A stretch of DNA of 64,000 nucleotides from Psychroflexus montanilacus (GTDB taxonomy: Bacteria > Bacteroidota > Bacteroidia > Flavobacteriales > Flavobacteriaceae). The translations under genes and the position numbers were made by a program. Each line of letters starts with the position of its first letter. Positions within the stretch are counted from its first letter, which is position 1. The stretch covers positions 372,001 to 436,000 of the forward strand of contig NZ_JAIQZC010000001.1 in the NCBI RefSeq assembly GCF_020164535.1, in the 5' to 3' direction. The notes beneath the pieces are model-generated. The model made no database searches. It had not been told where the DNA came from and was given only the letters and a program-made list of their open reading frames with translations. Shown here piece after piece: positions 7,842 through 17,448 of the stretch.

Positions 7842-8525
7842 ATGAAAAAGATACTATTTGTTATCACAAGTAACGATGAATTAGGAGACACAGGCAATAA
7901 AACAGGATTCTGGATTGAAGAGTTTGCGGCACCTTACTACAAATTGAAAGATGCTGGATTTGAACTCACTTTGGCATCGCCAAAGGGAGGCCGACCTCCT
8001 ATCGATCCTAATTCTGAAACTGAAGATGCTAAAACAATGGCAACAGAGCGTTTCGACTTAGATAAAGAAGCTCAAACTTTGCTAGCCAACACTCATAAGT
8101 TAAGCGATATTCAAGAAGCTGATTATGATGCTGTATTTTACCCAGGCGGACACGGTGTACTTTGGGATCTTGTCGAAGATCAAACTTCGATCAAACTCAT
8201 CGAAGAGTTTAACGCCAACAAAAAGCCTGTTGCTTTTGTCTGTCACGCGCCGGCCGTATTAAAACACCCAAAAAATGTAGATGGAAAACCACTGGTAGAA
8301 GGAAAAAAAGTAACCGGATTTACCAATCAGGAGGAAAATGCCGTTCAATTATCTGAAGTGGTGCCATTTTTATTGGAAGATATGTTAATCCATAATGGAG
8401 GTGTTTACACTAAAATTGAAGACTGGCAACCCTATGCTGTTGAAGACGGAAATCTGATTACAGGTCAAAATCCAGCTTCATCAGAAAAAGTAGCTGATTT
8501 ATTAGCTAAACAGCTAAATCACTAA
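7842..8525 (+). CDS. DJ-1/PfpI family protein (class I glutamine amidotransferase-like; Hsp31-type)
   Basis: A 227-residue protein with the DJ-1/PfpI fold. The nucleophile elbow is AFVCHAPAV with Cys134 followed by His135, and the supporting glutamate is Glu26 in WIEEF. GLASPKGG-like and YPGGHGVLWDL segments place it with the Hsp31-like (class III DJ-1) group. Members of this group work as glutathione-independent glyoxalases on methylglyoxal or as stress chaperones; the sequence does not separate these roles. Its own promoter (7816) and a strong terminator (8551) make it monocistronic. Confidence 0.87.
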   Translation: MKKILFVITSNDELGDTGNKTGFWIEEFAAPYYKLKDAGFELTLASPKGGRPPIDPNSETEDAKTMATERFDLDKEAQTLLANTHKLSDIQEADYDAVFYPGGHGVLWDLVEDQTSIKLIEEFNANKKPVAFVCHAPAVLKHPKNVDGKPLVEGKKVTGFTNQEENAVQLSEVVPFLLEDMLIHNGGVYTKIEDWQPYAVEDGNLITGQNPASSEKVADLLAKQLNH

Positions 8526-8550
8526 TTTCAATTTAAATCAACCTTAACTA

Positions 8551-8576
8551 AAGCCTTCTTTTGGAAGGCTTTTTTT
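8551..8576 (+). terminator. Rho-independent terminator after the DJ-1/PfpI gene
   Basis: AAGCCTTC (8551-8558) pairs with GAAGGCTT (8564-8571), loop TTTTG, followed by a T run to 8576. Confidence 0.9.
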
Positions 8577-8619
8577 ATGTCCTTAAGCGTTTATCAATTT
8601 ATAAACATAGGATATTCCT

Positions 8620-8627
8620 TACCTTTG
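8620..8627 (+). promoter_or_regulatory. -7 promoter element of the FAD-dependent protein gene
   Basis: TACCTTTG matches TAnnTTTG and lies 17 nt before the ATG at 8645. A start upstream of it, inside the previous gene's terminator, is therefore excluded. Confidence 0.5.
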
Positions 8628-8644
8628 CATTTTATTTTCAATTT

Positions 8645-10231
8645 ATGCCCTCTCAACCTCATTATGTAGACATAAGAGTCAACCCTGAAGTTGCTCATCA
8701 TCCGGAAGATTTAAAAGAAGCTTTGGCCAGATCTATTGGTGTTTCTGAAAAAAATCTTTTAGAATTCAAAATTTTGAAGCGTTCTATAGACGCTAGAGCC
8801 AGGCAGATTAAATATCAGTTGAGAATAGCTTATTTCTTAAAAGACGAATCCGTCATTTGGCCTGAAACAGAAAAGAAAAACTATCATCAGGTCACAGAAC
8901 AAAGCCCAAGAGTTTTGGTCGTTGGCAGCGGTCCTGCCGGGCTTTTTGCAGCTTTAAAACTGCTCGAAAAAGGCATTAAGCCTGTAGTCATAGAGCGTGG
9001 TAAAGATGTGAGAGCAAGACGTCGGGATTTGGCGAAAATCAACAAGGAACATTTGGTAAATCCTGATTCCAACTATTGCTTTGGTGAAGGTGGTGCCGGT
9101 ACTTATTCGGATGGAAAACTCTACACAAGGTCAGGGAATAAGAAAACCATAAAAAAAGTATTGCAAACCTTTGTAGAACATGGGGCGAGCGAAGATATTC
9201 TGGTAGATGCTCACCCGCATATTGGCACCAACAAGTTACCCGATATCATCACTAAAATGAGAGAAACTATACTGAATTTTGGTGGTGAAATTCATTTTGA
9301 AACCAAACTGACAGATTTTATCATAGAAGAAAATCAGCTGATCGGAATTGAAGTGAACCATAGTGAAAAGATTTATGCTGATGCTTGTATATTGGCTACT
9401 GGACATTCGGCAAGAGACATTTTTTATCTCATGTATGAGCGAAACATTAAAATCGAGTTCAAAACTTTTGCCATGGGGGTGCGTGTTGAACATCCGCAGT
9501 CCCTTATTGATCAAATCCAGTACAAAACTCCAGAACGAGGTGAGTATTTACCGCCTTCTGCTTATAGTCTGGTAGAGCAGGTGGATAACAAGGGCGTCTA
9601 CTCGTTTTGTATGTGTCCAGGAGGAATTATAGCTCCTTGCGCAACAACAGAAGGCGAAGTTGTGACTAACGGCTGGTCGCCATCCAAGAGAAATAATCCG
9701 TTTGCCAATTCTGGGATTGTGGTCACCATCGATGAGGAAGAATTAGCTGATTTTGAAAAATACGGTCCTTTAAAAGGTTTAAAATTTCAGGAATATATCG
9801 AGAAAAAATGCTGGCAACTGGCAGGAGAAACCCAAAGAGTTCCTGCGCAACGCCTTCAGGATTTTATTTCAAAACGAAAATCGACATCCATTCCAAAAAA
9901 CTCTTATCAGCCGGGAACCACTTCCGTAGAAATGGATTCGATTTTTCCAAAAGCCATGACCAAAAGACTTCGCGAAGGCTTTAAAAAGTTCACTCAAAAG
10001 ATGAAAGGTTTCGATCATCCGGACGCTGTAATTCTTGCACCAGAATCCCGAACCTCTTCTCCAGTAAGAATTCCCAGAGATGAAAATACTTTAGAACATC
10101 CAGAACTGAAAGGTTTATTTCCTTGCGGTGAAGGGGCAGGTTATGCCGGGGGTATTGTTTCTGCTGCTATTGATGGTGAACGCTGCGCTGAAGCTGTTAC
10201 AAATATGGTATCCGAAAAGGAAAATTCATAA
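8645..10231 (+). CDS. NAD(P)/FAD-dependent oxidoreductase, uncharacterised FAD-dependent dehydrogenase family
   Basis: The protein is 528 residues from ATG 8645. An N-terminal domain of about 80 residues (VDIRVNPEVAHHPEDLK, then RSIDARARQIKYQLRI) precedes a Rossmann FAD-binding motif VLVVGSGPAGLFAALKLLE with acidic partner in VVIERG. Further conserved blocks are CFGEGGAGTYSDGKLYTR, MCPGGIIAPCATTEGEVVTNG and the C-terminal GEGAGYAGGIVSAAIDG. This matches a widespread uncharacterised flavoprotein family, cytosolic, substrate unknown. I moved the start from an in-frame TTG at 8561 because that lies within the upstream terminator. Confidence 0.85.
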   Translation: MPSQPHYVDIRVNPEVAHHPEDLKEALARSIGVSEKNLLEFKILKRSIDARARQIKYQLRIAYFLKDESVIWPETEKKNYHQVTEQSPRVLVVGSGPAGLFAALKLLEKGIKPVVIERGKDVRARRRDLAKINKEHLVNPDSNYCFGEGGAGTYSDGKLYTRSGNKKTIKKVLQTFVEHGASEDILVDAHPHIGTNKLPDIITKMRETILNFGGEIHFETKLTDFIIEENQLIGIEVNHSEKIYADACILATGHSARDIFYLMYERNIKIEFKTFAMGVRVEHPQSLIDQIQYKTPERGEYLPPSAYSLVEQVDNKGVYSFCMCPGGIIAPCATTEGEVVTNGWSPSKRNNPFANSGIVVTIDEEELADFEKYGPLKGLKFQEYIEKKCWQLAGETQRVPAQRLQDFISKRKSTSIPKNSYQPGTTSVEMDSIFPKAMTKRLREGFKKFTQKMKGFDHPDAVILAPESRTSSPVRIPRDENTLEHPELKGLFPCGEGAGYAGGIVSAAIDGERCAEAVTNMVSEKENS

Positions 10232-10236
10232 AAACA

Positions 10237-10267
10237 AAAACAGCCTGTCGACTTAACAGGCTGTTTT
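10237..10267. terminator. Bidirectional terminator between the FAD gene and asnB
   Basis: AAAACAGCCTGT (10237-10248) is perfectly inverted at 10256-10267 with a 7-nt loop. A and T tails on both sides let it serve both convergent genes. Confidence 0.9.
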
Positions 10268-10288
10268 CAAACATGAAAACAAAAGTTT

Positions 10289-11863
10289 CTAATCTGCCTG
10301 ATAAATCTCCAGTACTCTGGCAGACGGATCTTTTACATCTCCACACCATTTAGGCAACCACTGGTAAGGCGTCAGTTGGAAATGCGAACCATAAGTCTTT
10401 TCAAAGGTTTTCAAATAGAAAAAGGCTTCTTTTGATGGTGGTTCTGGTGAAAATCTGAATTTTTCAGTTTGAAATTCTTCATCAGACACCAAGGTTTCTA
10501 TATGATCTTTAATGACTTCACTCCAGGATTTTTGCTTACTGCTCACACTGTCCGAAAAACCGTTTTTGCGTCTCCACAAAACTTCACTTGGTATTAAGTC
10601 TTCTCCTTCAAAAGCTTTTCTGATCAGGTATTTTTCGATTTTTTGATCGGAAAACATTCTGAGTTCTGGAGGAATCGACATGAAGAATTTTACAAAAGCC
10701 TTGTCAGCAAAAGGAACTCTGGCTTCCAGACCTGCGTTGGAAATGGACCTATCGCCTCTCTTCATATCAAAAAACTGAATGTCTTTCAATAATCTGATAG
10801 ATTCCTGTTGAAAGCTAACTGAATCTGGAGCATTTTGAAAATAGAGGTAAGATCCGAATTCATCTGCTGTTTCTCCAGAGAATAAGACTTTGACATCCGA
10901 ATGATCTCTTACATATTTGGCAACCAACTGATGACCAACTGAAGCTCTTATCGTAGTGACATCATAGCTTCCCAGCATGTAAACAGTGTGTTCTAATTCG
11001 TCTAAGAAATCTTGTTCCGTACAAGTAATGCTGTGGTGCTTACTACCAATATGGTCTGCCACTTTTTGGGCTGCGGTAATGTCCGGACTGCCTTCCAGCC
11101 CTATAGAAAAGGTCTCCAGCTGTTTCCCTTTTTCCTTTAATTTTCTGGCTAAAATTCCAGCTACCAGACTACTGTCCAGTCCCCCACTCAGTAAGCAACC
11201 CAGAGGTCGCTCACTCATCATGCGCTTTTCAACAGACTGCGTCAGTAATTCATTGATTTTCTGACAGTATTCTTCTTCAGTAAATGCTGTGGTGTCGTAG
11301 TCATGAATGAAATAGGGAACTATTTTGTCGGTATAAGAGTTCCAGTGATGGCCTGGAGGAAACTGGTTGAGATGCTTGGTGAAAGCAATGGCTTTGCTTT
11401 CGGAAGCAAAGTAAACTTCAGCATCTTCAAACCCCATGTACATTCCTCTCACACCCAGATGATCTCTGGCAGCGATGTATAAATCCTTGGCTTCATCATA
11501 AAGCACAAAGGCGAATTCTCCGTCGATTTCTTCCAGCATCTGCTCCTCTCCTATCAATTGATACAAATCGATTAAGATTTCACAGTCTGAACCTGTTTCT
11601 AGTGTGATATCATATTTAGTGGCGAGTTCCAGATAATTGAAAATTTCTGCATTTGCTACCAACCAGACACCATTCTTGTACATGGGCTGATTACCTTTTG
11701 GCGTTAAGCCATTTATGGCTAAACGATGAAACCCAAAATAGGTGTTTTCCTTAATACTTTTAAAGTCTGATGCATCTGGTCCACGATGTTTGATTTTCAT
11801 GAACTCATCAATTAAAAATTGACTAGATTTTGCACTGTCGATGGCTACAAATATTCCACACAT
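10289..11863 (-). CDS. asnB: Asparagine synthase B (glutamine-hydrolysing)
   Basis: The 524-residue enzyme makes asparagine from aspartate, ATP and glutamine. The N-terminal class II glutaminase domain starts MCGIF, with Cys2 as nucleophile after Met removal, and contains HRGPD, NAEIFN and GSDCE. The synthetase domain has the PP-loop SGGLDSS (226-232) and later DRSISNAGLEARVPF. Length is close to E. coli AsnB (554). It is divergent from an Lrp/AsnC-type regulator, an arrangement that suggests control by amino-acid supply, and starts the amino-acid biosynthesis block that runs to 38.9 kb. Confidence 0.95.
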   Translation of the reverse strand: MCGIFVAIDSAKSSQFLIDEFMKIKHRGPDASDFKSIKENTYFGFHRLAINGLTPKGNQPMYKNGVWLVANAEIFNYLELATKYDITLETGSDCEILIDLYQLIGEEQMLEEIDGEFAFVLYDEAKDLYIAARDHLGVRGMYMGFEDAEVYFASESKAIAFTKHLNQFPPGHHWNSYTDKIVPYFIHDYDTTAFTEEEYCQKINELLTQSVEKRMMSERPLGCLLSGGLDSSLVAGILARKLKEKGKQLETFSIGLEGSPDITAAQKVADHIGSKHHSITCTEQDFLDELEHTVYMLGSYDVTTIRASVGHQLVAKYVRDHSDVKVLFSGETADEFGSYLYFQNAPDSVSFQQESIRLLKDIQFFDMKRGDRSISNAGLEARVPFADKAFVKFFMSIPPELRMFSDQKIEKYLIRKAFEGEDLIPSEVLWRRKNGFSDSVSSKQKSWSEVIKDHIETLVSDEEFQTEKFRFSPEPPSKEAFFYLKTFEKTYGSHFQLTPYQWLPKWCGDVKDPSARVLEIYQAD

Positions 11864-11981
11864 GATAGTTTATTTTTAATTATATAAAGCAAATAAGGGG
11901 TATTACTTAATATAAAACAACTTCGATCCATTAATTCTTAAAATAAAATTTTAATTTAGCTTTTCACTAAAAATTATAAAG

Positions 11982-12428
11982 ATGATAGATGAAACGGATA
12001 GAAAAATCTTAAATATTTTAAGTACCGACGCAAAAGCCTCCTTAAAATACCTTGGAAACGTATGCCACATGAGCCCTACGGCGGTTCACCTTCGGTTAAA
12101 AAAACTGGAAGAACAAAAAATCATCACCGGATCTAAGAGTATGATCGATACTTATCAACTCGGCTACCAGACTCAAAGTTTTATTGGGATTTACTTCAAC
12201 AAAGCCAATATTTATAGAACAGTAAGCAAAGCCTTATTAGAAATTAACGAAGTTGTAGAATGCAACTACACCACCGGTAATTTTTCTTTGTTGGTAAAAG
12301 TGGTTTGTCGTGATAATAAACACCTCACCGAGGTCTTAAGTAATAAAATCCAAACTATAGATGGTGTCGCGAGAACAGAAACCTTTATCTGTCTGGAACA
12401 AACATTTACCCGAGAAATTGAGTTTTAA
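11982..12428 (+). CDS. Lrp/AsnC family transcriptional regulator
   Basis: A 148-residue regulator. Residues 1-60 form the winged HTH (IDETDRKILNILSTDAKASL, then MSPTAVHLRLKKLEEQKII), and residues about 65-148 form the RAM/ACT-like ligand-binding domain (SFIGIYF, then VVECNYTTGNFSLLVKV). Family members form octamers that bind amino acids. Its start is 118 bp from the divergent asnB, which is therefore the first candidate target; leu and ilv genes nearby are also possible. The promoter may be TAGCTTTT (11957-11964), one base off consensus. Confidence 0.9.
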   Translation: MIDETDRKILNILSTDAKASLKYLGNVCHMSPTAVHLRLKKLEEQKIITGSKSMIDTYQLGYQTQSFIGIYFNKANIYRTVSKALLEINEVVECNYTTGNFSLLVKVVCRDNKHLTEVLSNKIQTIDGVARTETFICLEQTFTREIEF

Positions 12429-12437
12429 TCGGAAAAG

Positions 12438-13985
12438 TTAGGCGTTGCGTTTTAAAAACTTATTCCGAATAACCTGATCTACAGGCGTATTTGAGATTTT
12501 ACTTTCTAACCAGGAAATAATATCCAGATATAAAAATGCTCTGCGCTCGTAAGGATCATTTTCATATTTCTTCAATTTTGCTAAAACCTCTTCAAAAGCA
12601 GACTTAGCATCATGAGGAAATATATCTGGAAGTTGCTTTAAAAAGTTAATGATTTCAGTCTGAACTTCATTGAGCTCATTCATTTTCATCAAAAATTTAT
12701 AGGTGCTCTTCAATTGGGTTTCCAGATGGTAATCCATACCTGCGTCATAGTGTGCGAATAAACTCAGAATTCTTGAGAAACACATCAGGTCCTCGCGCAT
12801 GCTCAAAGACTTGTTGTTGATGATGTAGTTCAAATACCGGATACATTCTTTATTGTTACCCACACAGAAATGCAAACTGGCGATTTTATAATAAAACACC
12901 ATGATGTGGTGTTCGTCTATTCTGTTTTTGAAACGCTTGATTCCTTTTAAAATGCCATTCACCAGCGATAAACCTTCCTCAAATAAGCCTTTCATAAAAC
13001 ACAGATTCAACCGGTCCGTGTTAAGGTATAAAAACACAAGTCCTTCTATATTATCATCTTTGGGGAAAGATTTTTTCTGAATGTTAACTTCTAATTCCTG
13101 CATTACCTGCTCAAATCTCTGATGGTCCTGAATGTAAAATAAAGACTCTAAAAGATATTGATTACCCTTAAGGTACCAAACCGGGTTGAGGGATATCATT
13201 TTGGGGAAGTCGTGAAAAAGTTCTACCCACTTCTTAGAATATTTATAACAGGATGTAAAATCCTGAACCAAAAAACTCAGCCACAAATGAGAATTATACA
13301 ACCACAATTTCTCCCTAAAGCCCAAATCTTGAATATCAAAATCTGGCAGATTCTTGCTAAAGTAATCGAGGATTTCTGTTTTTTCTTCATCGCTCTTTAC
13401 ATAACCCGATTTCAAGATAATGCTATAAAGTTTCAGCGACATATTTGAGAGTTTTCCTGCAATGACGTTGAGTTCGCTCACAGAGTTGGACTGACTAATC
13501 AAGTCATCGGCTCTGCTGGCTATACTTCGGGTGATGTATTGTGATTCTATCAATTTTTCCAACTCAACAATTTCATACACCAGGGTCTTCTCTTCATGTG
13601 CAATTGCTATTTCCTTAGCTTTATCAAGAATTTTTAAACTTTGCTTATATAATCCTTTGTGATAAAGGATGGTAGCAAATTCAGTTTGCTCTCTTACTTG
13701 AGACCTGATGTTTTGATGAAGTGGATTTAATTTTAAACTGATCAGGATTTGCTTGTAGAGATGAGCTTTCACATTAGCCAGTTGTTGTTTTTTAACAAAG
13801 CCTGTGCTCAAAATTTCCTTTTCATTGTATTTGGAAGCCTTATCCAAAAAATTGAATAAGTTCAAAAATTTAGCGTCGACATTACCTTCAATTCTACCCA
13901 CATAAAGTTTGAATTGACGCTTTTCTGACTTGGTCAAGGACTTAATCAGTAAAAATAAATTATCTTTTTGATCTTTTATCATCAA
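12438..13985 (-). CDS. Conserved helical repeat protein of unknown function
   Basis: I do not recognise a characterised family. The 515-residue protein is predicted all-helical, with TPR-like antiparallel helix pairs (for example YHKGLYKQSLKILDKAKEIA near 106-125 and SLHFCVGNNKECIRYLNYII near 378-397). It has no signal peptide or membrane segments, so it is cytoplasmic and probably a protein-protein interaction scaffold. The N-terminus, DQKDNLFLLIKSLTKSEKRQFKLY with the paired ATG codons just before it, resembles conserved hypothetical proteins seen across Bacteroidota. The start may be either of the two adjacent ATGs. It converges on the Lrp gene with only 9 nt between. Confidence 0.75.
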   Translation of the reverse strand: MMIKDQKDNLFLLIKSLTKSEKRQFKLYVGRIEGNVDAKFLNLFNFLDKASKYNEKEILSTGFVKKQQLANVKAHLYKQILISLKLNPLHQNIRSQVREQTEFATILYHKGLYKQSLKILDKAKEIAIAHEEKTLVYEIVELEKLIESQYITRSIASRADDLISQSNSVSELNVIAGKLSNMSLKLYSIILKSGYVKSDEEKTEILDYFSKNLPDFDIQDLGFREKLWLYNSHLWLSFLVQDFTSCYKYSKKWVELFHDFPKMISLNPVWYLKGNQYLLESLFYIQDHQRFEQVMQELEVNIQKKSFPKDDNIEGLVFLYLNTDRLNLCFMKGLFEEGLSLVNGILKGIKRFKNRIDEHHIMVFYYKIASLHFCVGNNKECIRYLNYIINNKSLSMREDLMCFSRILSLFAHYDAGMDYHLETQLKSTYKFLMKMNELNEVQTEIINFLKQLPDIFPHDAKSAFEEVLAKLKKYENDPYERRAFLYLDIISWLESKISNTPVDQVIRNKFLKRNA

Positions 13986-14092
13986 TAAATTATCTACGTA
14001 ATAGTCTGTTTTCCAATATTTTATATATTATTAAAACCATTGAACATCGTAAAGTGTTTAAAAATGGGCTGGGCATAAATCTAAGCTATATA

Positions 14093-14100
14093 TAGTTTTG
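14093..14100 (+). promoter_or_regulatory. -7 promoter element of the leu operon
   Basis: TAGTTTTG matches TAnnTTTG and lies 27 nt before the ATG at 14128, so the 5' UTR is only about 20 nt. There is no room for an attenuator between it and leuA. Confidence 0.45.
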
Positions 14101-14127
14101 AAAGTGAAACTTATAAATAAATTTGAT

Positions 14128-15303
14128 ATGTCACATCAGAAAGTTGAAATTTTTGACACTTCCCTAAGAGATGGAGAACAGGTACCTGGATGCAAACTGA
14201 ATACTGAACAAAAATTGATTTTAGCGAGGAAGCTGGATGAACTCGGTGTTGATGTTATCGAAGCAGGTTTCCCTGTTTCCAGTCCAGGCGATTTCCAATC
14301 TGTTGTTGAAATTTCAAAGCTGATGAAGAATGCCAAAGTTTGCGGATTGAGTCGTGCGGTTGAGAATGACATTAAAGTTGCTGCAGAAGCGCTTACTTAT
14401 GCTAAAAAGCCCAGAATCCATACGGGAATCGGCACTTCTGACTCGCATATCAAATATAAATTCAAATCCAACAGAGAAGAAATCATTGAGCGTGCTTATG
14501 CAGCAGTGAAGTATGCCAAATCCTTTGTAGAAGATGTAGAATTTTATGCGGAAGATGCTGGCAGAACTGACAATGAGTATCTGGCCAAAGTTTGTGAAGC
14601 CGCTATAAAAGCGGGTGCAACCGTGCTCAACATTCCGGATACGACCGGTTATTGTTTGCCACAGGAATACGGGGCAAAAATTAAATACCTTAAGGAACAT
14701 GTAAAAGATATAGACAAGGCTATTATTTCCTGCCATTGCCACAACGATTTAGGTCTGGCTACGGCTAATTCCATAGAAGCTATTATCAATGGAGCTCGCC
14801 AGGTGGAATGTACCATCAACGGCATTGGAGAACGTGCTGGTAATACGGCTCTGGAAGAAGTGGTGATGATTTTGAAACAACACCCTTATTTAAACTTCGA
14901 CACAAACATCAATACCAAACATCTGTTTGAAATCAGTCAATTGATTTCAAAACACATGGGAATTTCTCCACAGCCTAACAAAGCTATTGTAGGAGCCAAT
15001 GCTTTTGCACACAGCTCTGGCATCCATCAGGATGGCGTCATCAAACGACGAGACACCTATGAGATTATGGACCCAGCAGATGTTGGCGTTACAGAGTCTG
15101 CCATTGTTTTAACCGCCAGAAGTGGTCGCGCTGCCTTAGCCTACAAGGCCAAAAATGCAGGCTATGATTTGACCAAACTGCAACTGGACGAAGTCTATCT
15201 TAATTTTTTACACTTTGCCGATAAATGCAAAGAAGTAAATGACAACGATATTCATCAAATCATAGAAACCAGTAAAATCTATAGAGAAATCAAATCAGCT
15301 TAA
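14128..15303 (+). CDS. leuA: 2-isopropylmalate synthase, short form
   Basis: The 391-residue enzyme condenses acetyl-CoA with 2-ketoisovalerate, the first step of leucine synthesis. The DRE-TIM barrel is complete: [13 protein letters not shown] near the N-terminus, [27 protein letters not shown] with the metal-binding His pair, and [14 protein letters not shown]. After the catalytic lid and SSGIHQDGV segment it ends about 120-150 residues short of the long LeuA forms, so the C-terminal allosteric leucine-binding domain is absent. Context (leuC, leuD, leuB immediately downstream) favours LeuA over homocitrate or citramalate synthase. Start moved from a TTG at 14098, which overlaps the promoter. 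Confidence 0.92.
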   Translation: MSHQKVEIFDTSLRDGEQVPGCKLNTEQKLILARKLDELGVDVIEAGFPVSSPGDFQSVVEISKLMKNAKVCGLSRAVENDIKVAAEALTYAKKPRIHTGIGTSDSHIKYKFKSNREEIIERAYAAVKYAKSFVEDVEFYAEDAGRTDNEYLAKVCEAAIKAGATVLNIPDTTGYCLPQEYGAKIKYLKEHVKDIDKAIISCHCHNDLGLATANSIEAIINGARQVECTINGIGERAGNTALEEVVMILKQHPYLNFDTNINTKHLFEISQLISKHMGISPQPNKAIVGANAFAHSSGIHQDGVIKRRDTYEIMDPADVGVTESAIVLTARSGRAALAYKAKNAGYDLTKLQLDEVYLNFLHFADKCKEVNDNDIHQIIETSKIYREIKSA

Positions 15304-15312
15304 AGCCATACC

Positions 15313-16695
15313 ATGAATAAAACACTATTTGATAAAGTTTGGGATGCCCATGTGGTTCATACCATCACCAATGGTCCGCAAATATTATATATTGACAAGC
15401 ATTTGATTCATGAAGTGACCAGTCCACAAGCATTTAACGAATTGGAACGTCGTAATGTTCCTATTTTTAGACCAAAGCAAGTGGTGGCTACCGCAGATCA
15501 TAATACGCCTACTGTAGATCAGCATCTTCCTGTCAAAGATGAATTATCCAGAAAGCAGCTGACCCAATTGTCGGAAAATTGTGCAAAAAATGGAATTCAA
15601 TTGTACCAACTAGGACATAAATACAACGGTATTGTTCATGTCATGGCACCAGAACTAGGCATTACCCAACCTGGTATGTCAATAGTTTGTGGAGATTCTC
15701 ACACGTCTACGCATGGTGCATTTGGCAGCATTGCCTTTGGGATTGGCACAAGCCAGGTGGCACAGGTGTTTGCCAGTCAGTGCCTGTTATTGACCAAGCC
15801 AAAAAGCATGCGAATTACAGTCAATGGCGCCTTAAAAAAAGGCGTTCAGCCCAAAGACGTTATTTTATATATCATCTCAAAAATCGGCACCAATGCAGGA
15901 ACAGGCTATTTTTGTGAATATGCCGGAGAGGTTTTTGAAAACATGTCTATGGAAGGCCGAATGACCGTTTGTAATATGAGTATAGAAATGGGAGCCCGAG
16001 GCGGCATGATTGCCCCAGACCAAACCACTTTTGATTATGTAGAAGGGCGGAAATTTGCCCCAAAAGGTGAAGAATGGGAGCAAAAACTGGAGTATTGGAA
16101 AGGTTTACCCACCGATGTCAATGCTGAATTTGATAAGGAATTTGAATTTGATGCAGAAGATATTGAGCCCATGATCACCTTTGGAACGAATCCAGGCATG
16201 GGCATCAAAATATCTGGACATATACCAACCCGAGAGGATGCGTCTTTTGAAAAATCCTTGAAATACATGGATTTTCAAAAGGGTGAATCCCTTGTTCATA
16301 AACCTATCAACTATGTATTCATAGGAAGTTGTACCAACTCCAGAATTGAAGATTTTCGGGTGGCTGCAGAATACGTCAAAGGAAAACAAAAAGCTGATAA
16401 CGTTACCGCCTGGCTGGTGCCTGGAAGCAAGCAGGTAGAACAACAAATTGAAGTCGAAGGCTTAAAAACCATCTTTACTGAAGCTGGCTTTGAACTGCGT
16501 CAACCTGGATGTAGTGCTTGCCTGGCAATGAATGATGACAAAATCCCCGCAGGAGAATACTGTGTTTCTACCTCCAACAGAAATTTTGAAGGTCGGCAAG
16601 GGCAAGGATCCAGAACTCTTCTGGCGAGTCCACTTTTGGCAGCAGCAACCGCTATAGAAGGAAAAATAGTAGACATTACAAAACATTTGAACTAA
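15313..16695 (+). CDS. leuC: 3-isopropylmalate dehydratase large subunit
   Basis: The 460-residue aconitase-family subunit pairs with LeuD to isomerise 2- to 3-isopropylmalate. The three cluster-ligating cysteines of the 4Fe-4S site are present: one in [11 protein letters not shown] and two in [24 protein letters not shown] is also conserved. Length is typical of the bacterial form. It starts 9 nt after leuA and ends one base before the leuD ATG, so it is tightly operonic. Confidence 0.96.
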   Translation: MNKTLFDKVWDAHVVHTITNGPQILYIDKHLIHEVTSPQAFNELERRNVPIFRPKQVVATADHNTPTVDQHLPVKDELSRKQLTQLSENCAKNGIQLYQLGHKYNGIVHVMAPELGITQPGMSIVCGDSHTSTHGAFGSIAFGIGTSQVAQVFASQCLLLTKPKSMRITVNGALKKGVQPKDVILYIISKIGTNAGTGYFCEYAGEVFENMSMEGRMTVCNMSIEMGARGGMIAPDQTTFDYVEGRKFAPKGEEWEQKLEYWKGLPTDVNAEFDKEFEFDAEDIEPMITFGTNPGMGIKISGHIPTREDASFEKSLKYMDFQKGESLVHKPINYVFIGSCTNSRIEDFRVAAEYVKGKQKADNVTAWLVPGSKQVEQQIEVEGLKTIFTEAGFELRQPGCSACLAMNDDKIPAGEYCVSTSNRNFEGRQGQGSRTLLASPLLAAATAIEGKIVDITKHLN

Positions 16696-16696
16696 C

Positions 16697-17302
16697 ATGG
16701 AAAAATTTATAAGCCTCAAATCACAAGCCGTTTCTCTTCCTGTTGAAAATGTAGATACGGATCAAATTATTCCGGCAAGATTTCTGAAAGCCACCAACCG
16801 TGAAGGGTTTGGTGAACATCTTTTCAAAGACTGGAGGTACAACAAAGATGGAAGTGTGAATAAAGATTTTGTCTTAAATGATGATCGCTACAGCGGAAAG
16901 ATACTGATTGCAGGTCATAATTTTGGTTGTGGTTCGAGTCGTGAGCATGCGGCCTGGGCACTGAGTGATTATGGTTTTAAAGTCATCGTGTCTAGTTTTT
17001 TTGCTGATATTTTTAAAGGGAACGCGCTTAACAATGGAGTTTTGCCGGTTCAGGTGAGTCCTGAATTTTTAGAAGTTCTATTGCATACCGTCAAAAAACA
17101 GCCGAAACGCCTCATTGAAGTTAATCTTGAAGACCAGTGCATCACTATGGAGTCTTCAGATCATAAAGAACATTTTGAAATTGATAATTACAAGAAAACC
17201 TGTCTCATCAACGGGTATGATGATATTGATTTCTTACTAAGTAAAAGAGCTGAAATTGAACTGTTCGAGAACCAAAGGGAATTAGCTCGCGTTAGCGATT
17301 GA
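16697..17302 (+). CDS. leuD: 3-isopropylmalate dehydratase small subunit
   Basis: The 201-residue swivelling-domain partner of Leu[13 protein letters not shown] near the N-terminus and [15 protein letters not shown] near 70-85 are the expected substrate-binding segments. The last residues (ELARVSD) are encoded by the first bases of a repeat-like sequence that continues into the intergenic region, so the natural C-terminus may have been altered by insertion of that element. Catalytic residues are unaffected. Confidence 0.94.
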   Translation: MEKFISLKSQAVSLPVENVDTDQIIPARFLKATNREGFGEHLFKDWRYNKDGSVNKDFVLNDDRYSGKILIAGHNFGCGSSREHAAWALSDYGFKVIVSSFFADIFKGNALNNGVLPVQVSPEFLEVLLHTVKKQPKRLIEVNLEDQCITMESSDHKEHFEIDNYKKTCLINGYDDIDFLLSKRAEIELFENQRELARVSD

Positions 17303-17408
17303 ACGGTTTGTTTGAGCTCTTTTTCTTCTTTTTACTGAAGAAAAAAAGCGAGTAGTGAAAGCGCGACCCCCAATCCTCACCAAAAGTTTTAGGGTGAGGA
17401 TTGGGGGT
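17285..17408. repeat. Intergenic hairpin repeat element between leuD and leuB
   Basis: This stretch is GC-richer than its surroundings and contains two nested inverted repeats. TTTTTCTTC pairs with GAAGAAAAA around 17320-17345. ACCCCCAATCCTCACC (17366-17381) is perfectly inverted at 17393-17408 with an 11-nt loop. GCTCGC at the left (17285 onward) matches GCGAG near 17349. It looks like a mobile palindromic intergenic element, perhaps retained as an intra-operon mRNA structure or partial terminator. I found no second copy in this window. Confidence 0.6.
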
Positions 17409-17448
17409 AACGCCCAAAATAGAATATGGATTTGATAACTCTTTACAC

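Noticed and set aside
7816-8525. DJ-1/PfpI protein as an intracellular protease
   Set aside because: Older PfpI annotations say protease, but WIEE and VCHAP motifs fit the Hsp31/glyoxalase group better.
8561-8644. Upstream in-frame extension of the FAD-dependent protein
   Set aside because: It starts with TTG inside the previous gene's terminator and upstream of the promoter; the ATG at 8645 fits the family N-terminus.
10289-11863. Antibiotic or RiPP-type asparagine synthetase homologue
   Set aside because: The glutaminase Cys2 and all AsnB motifs are intact, and neighbours are amino-acid biosynthesis genes.
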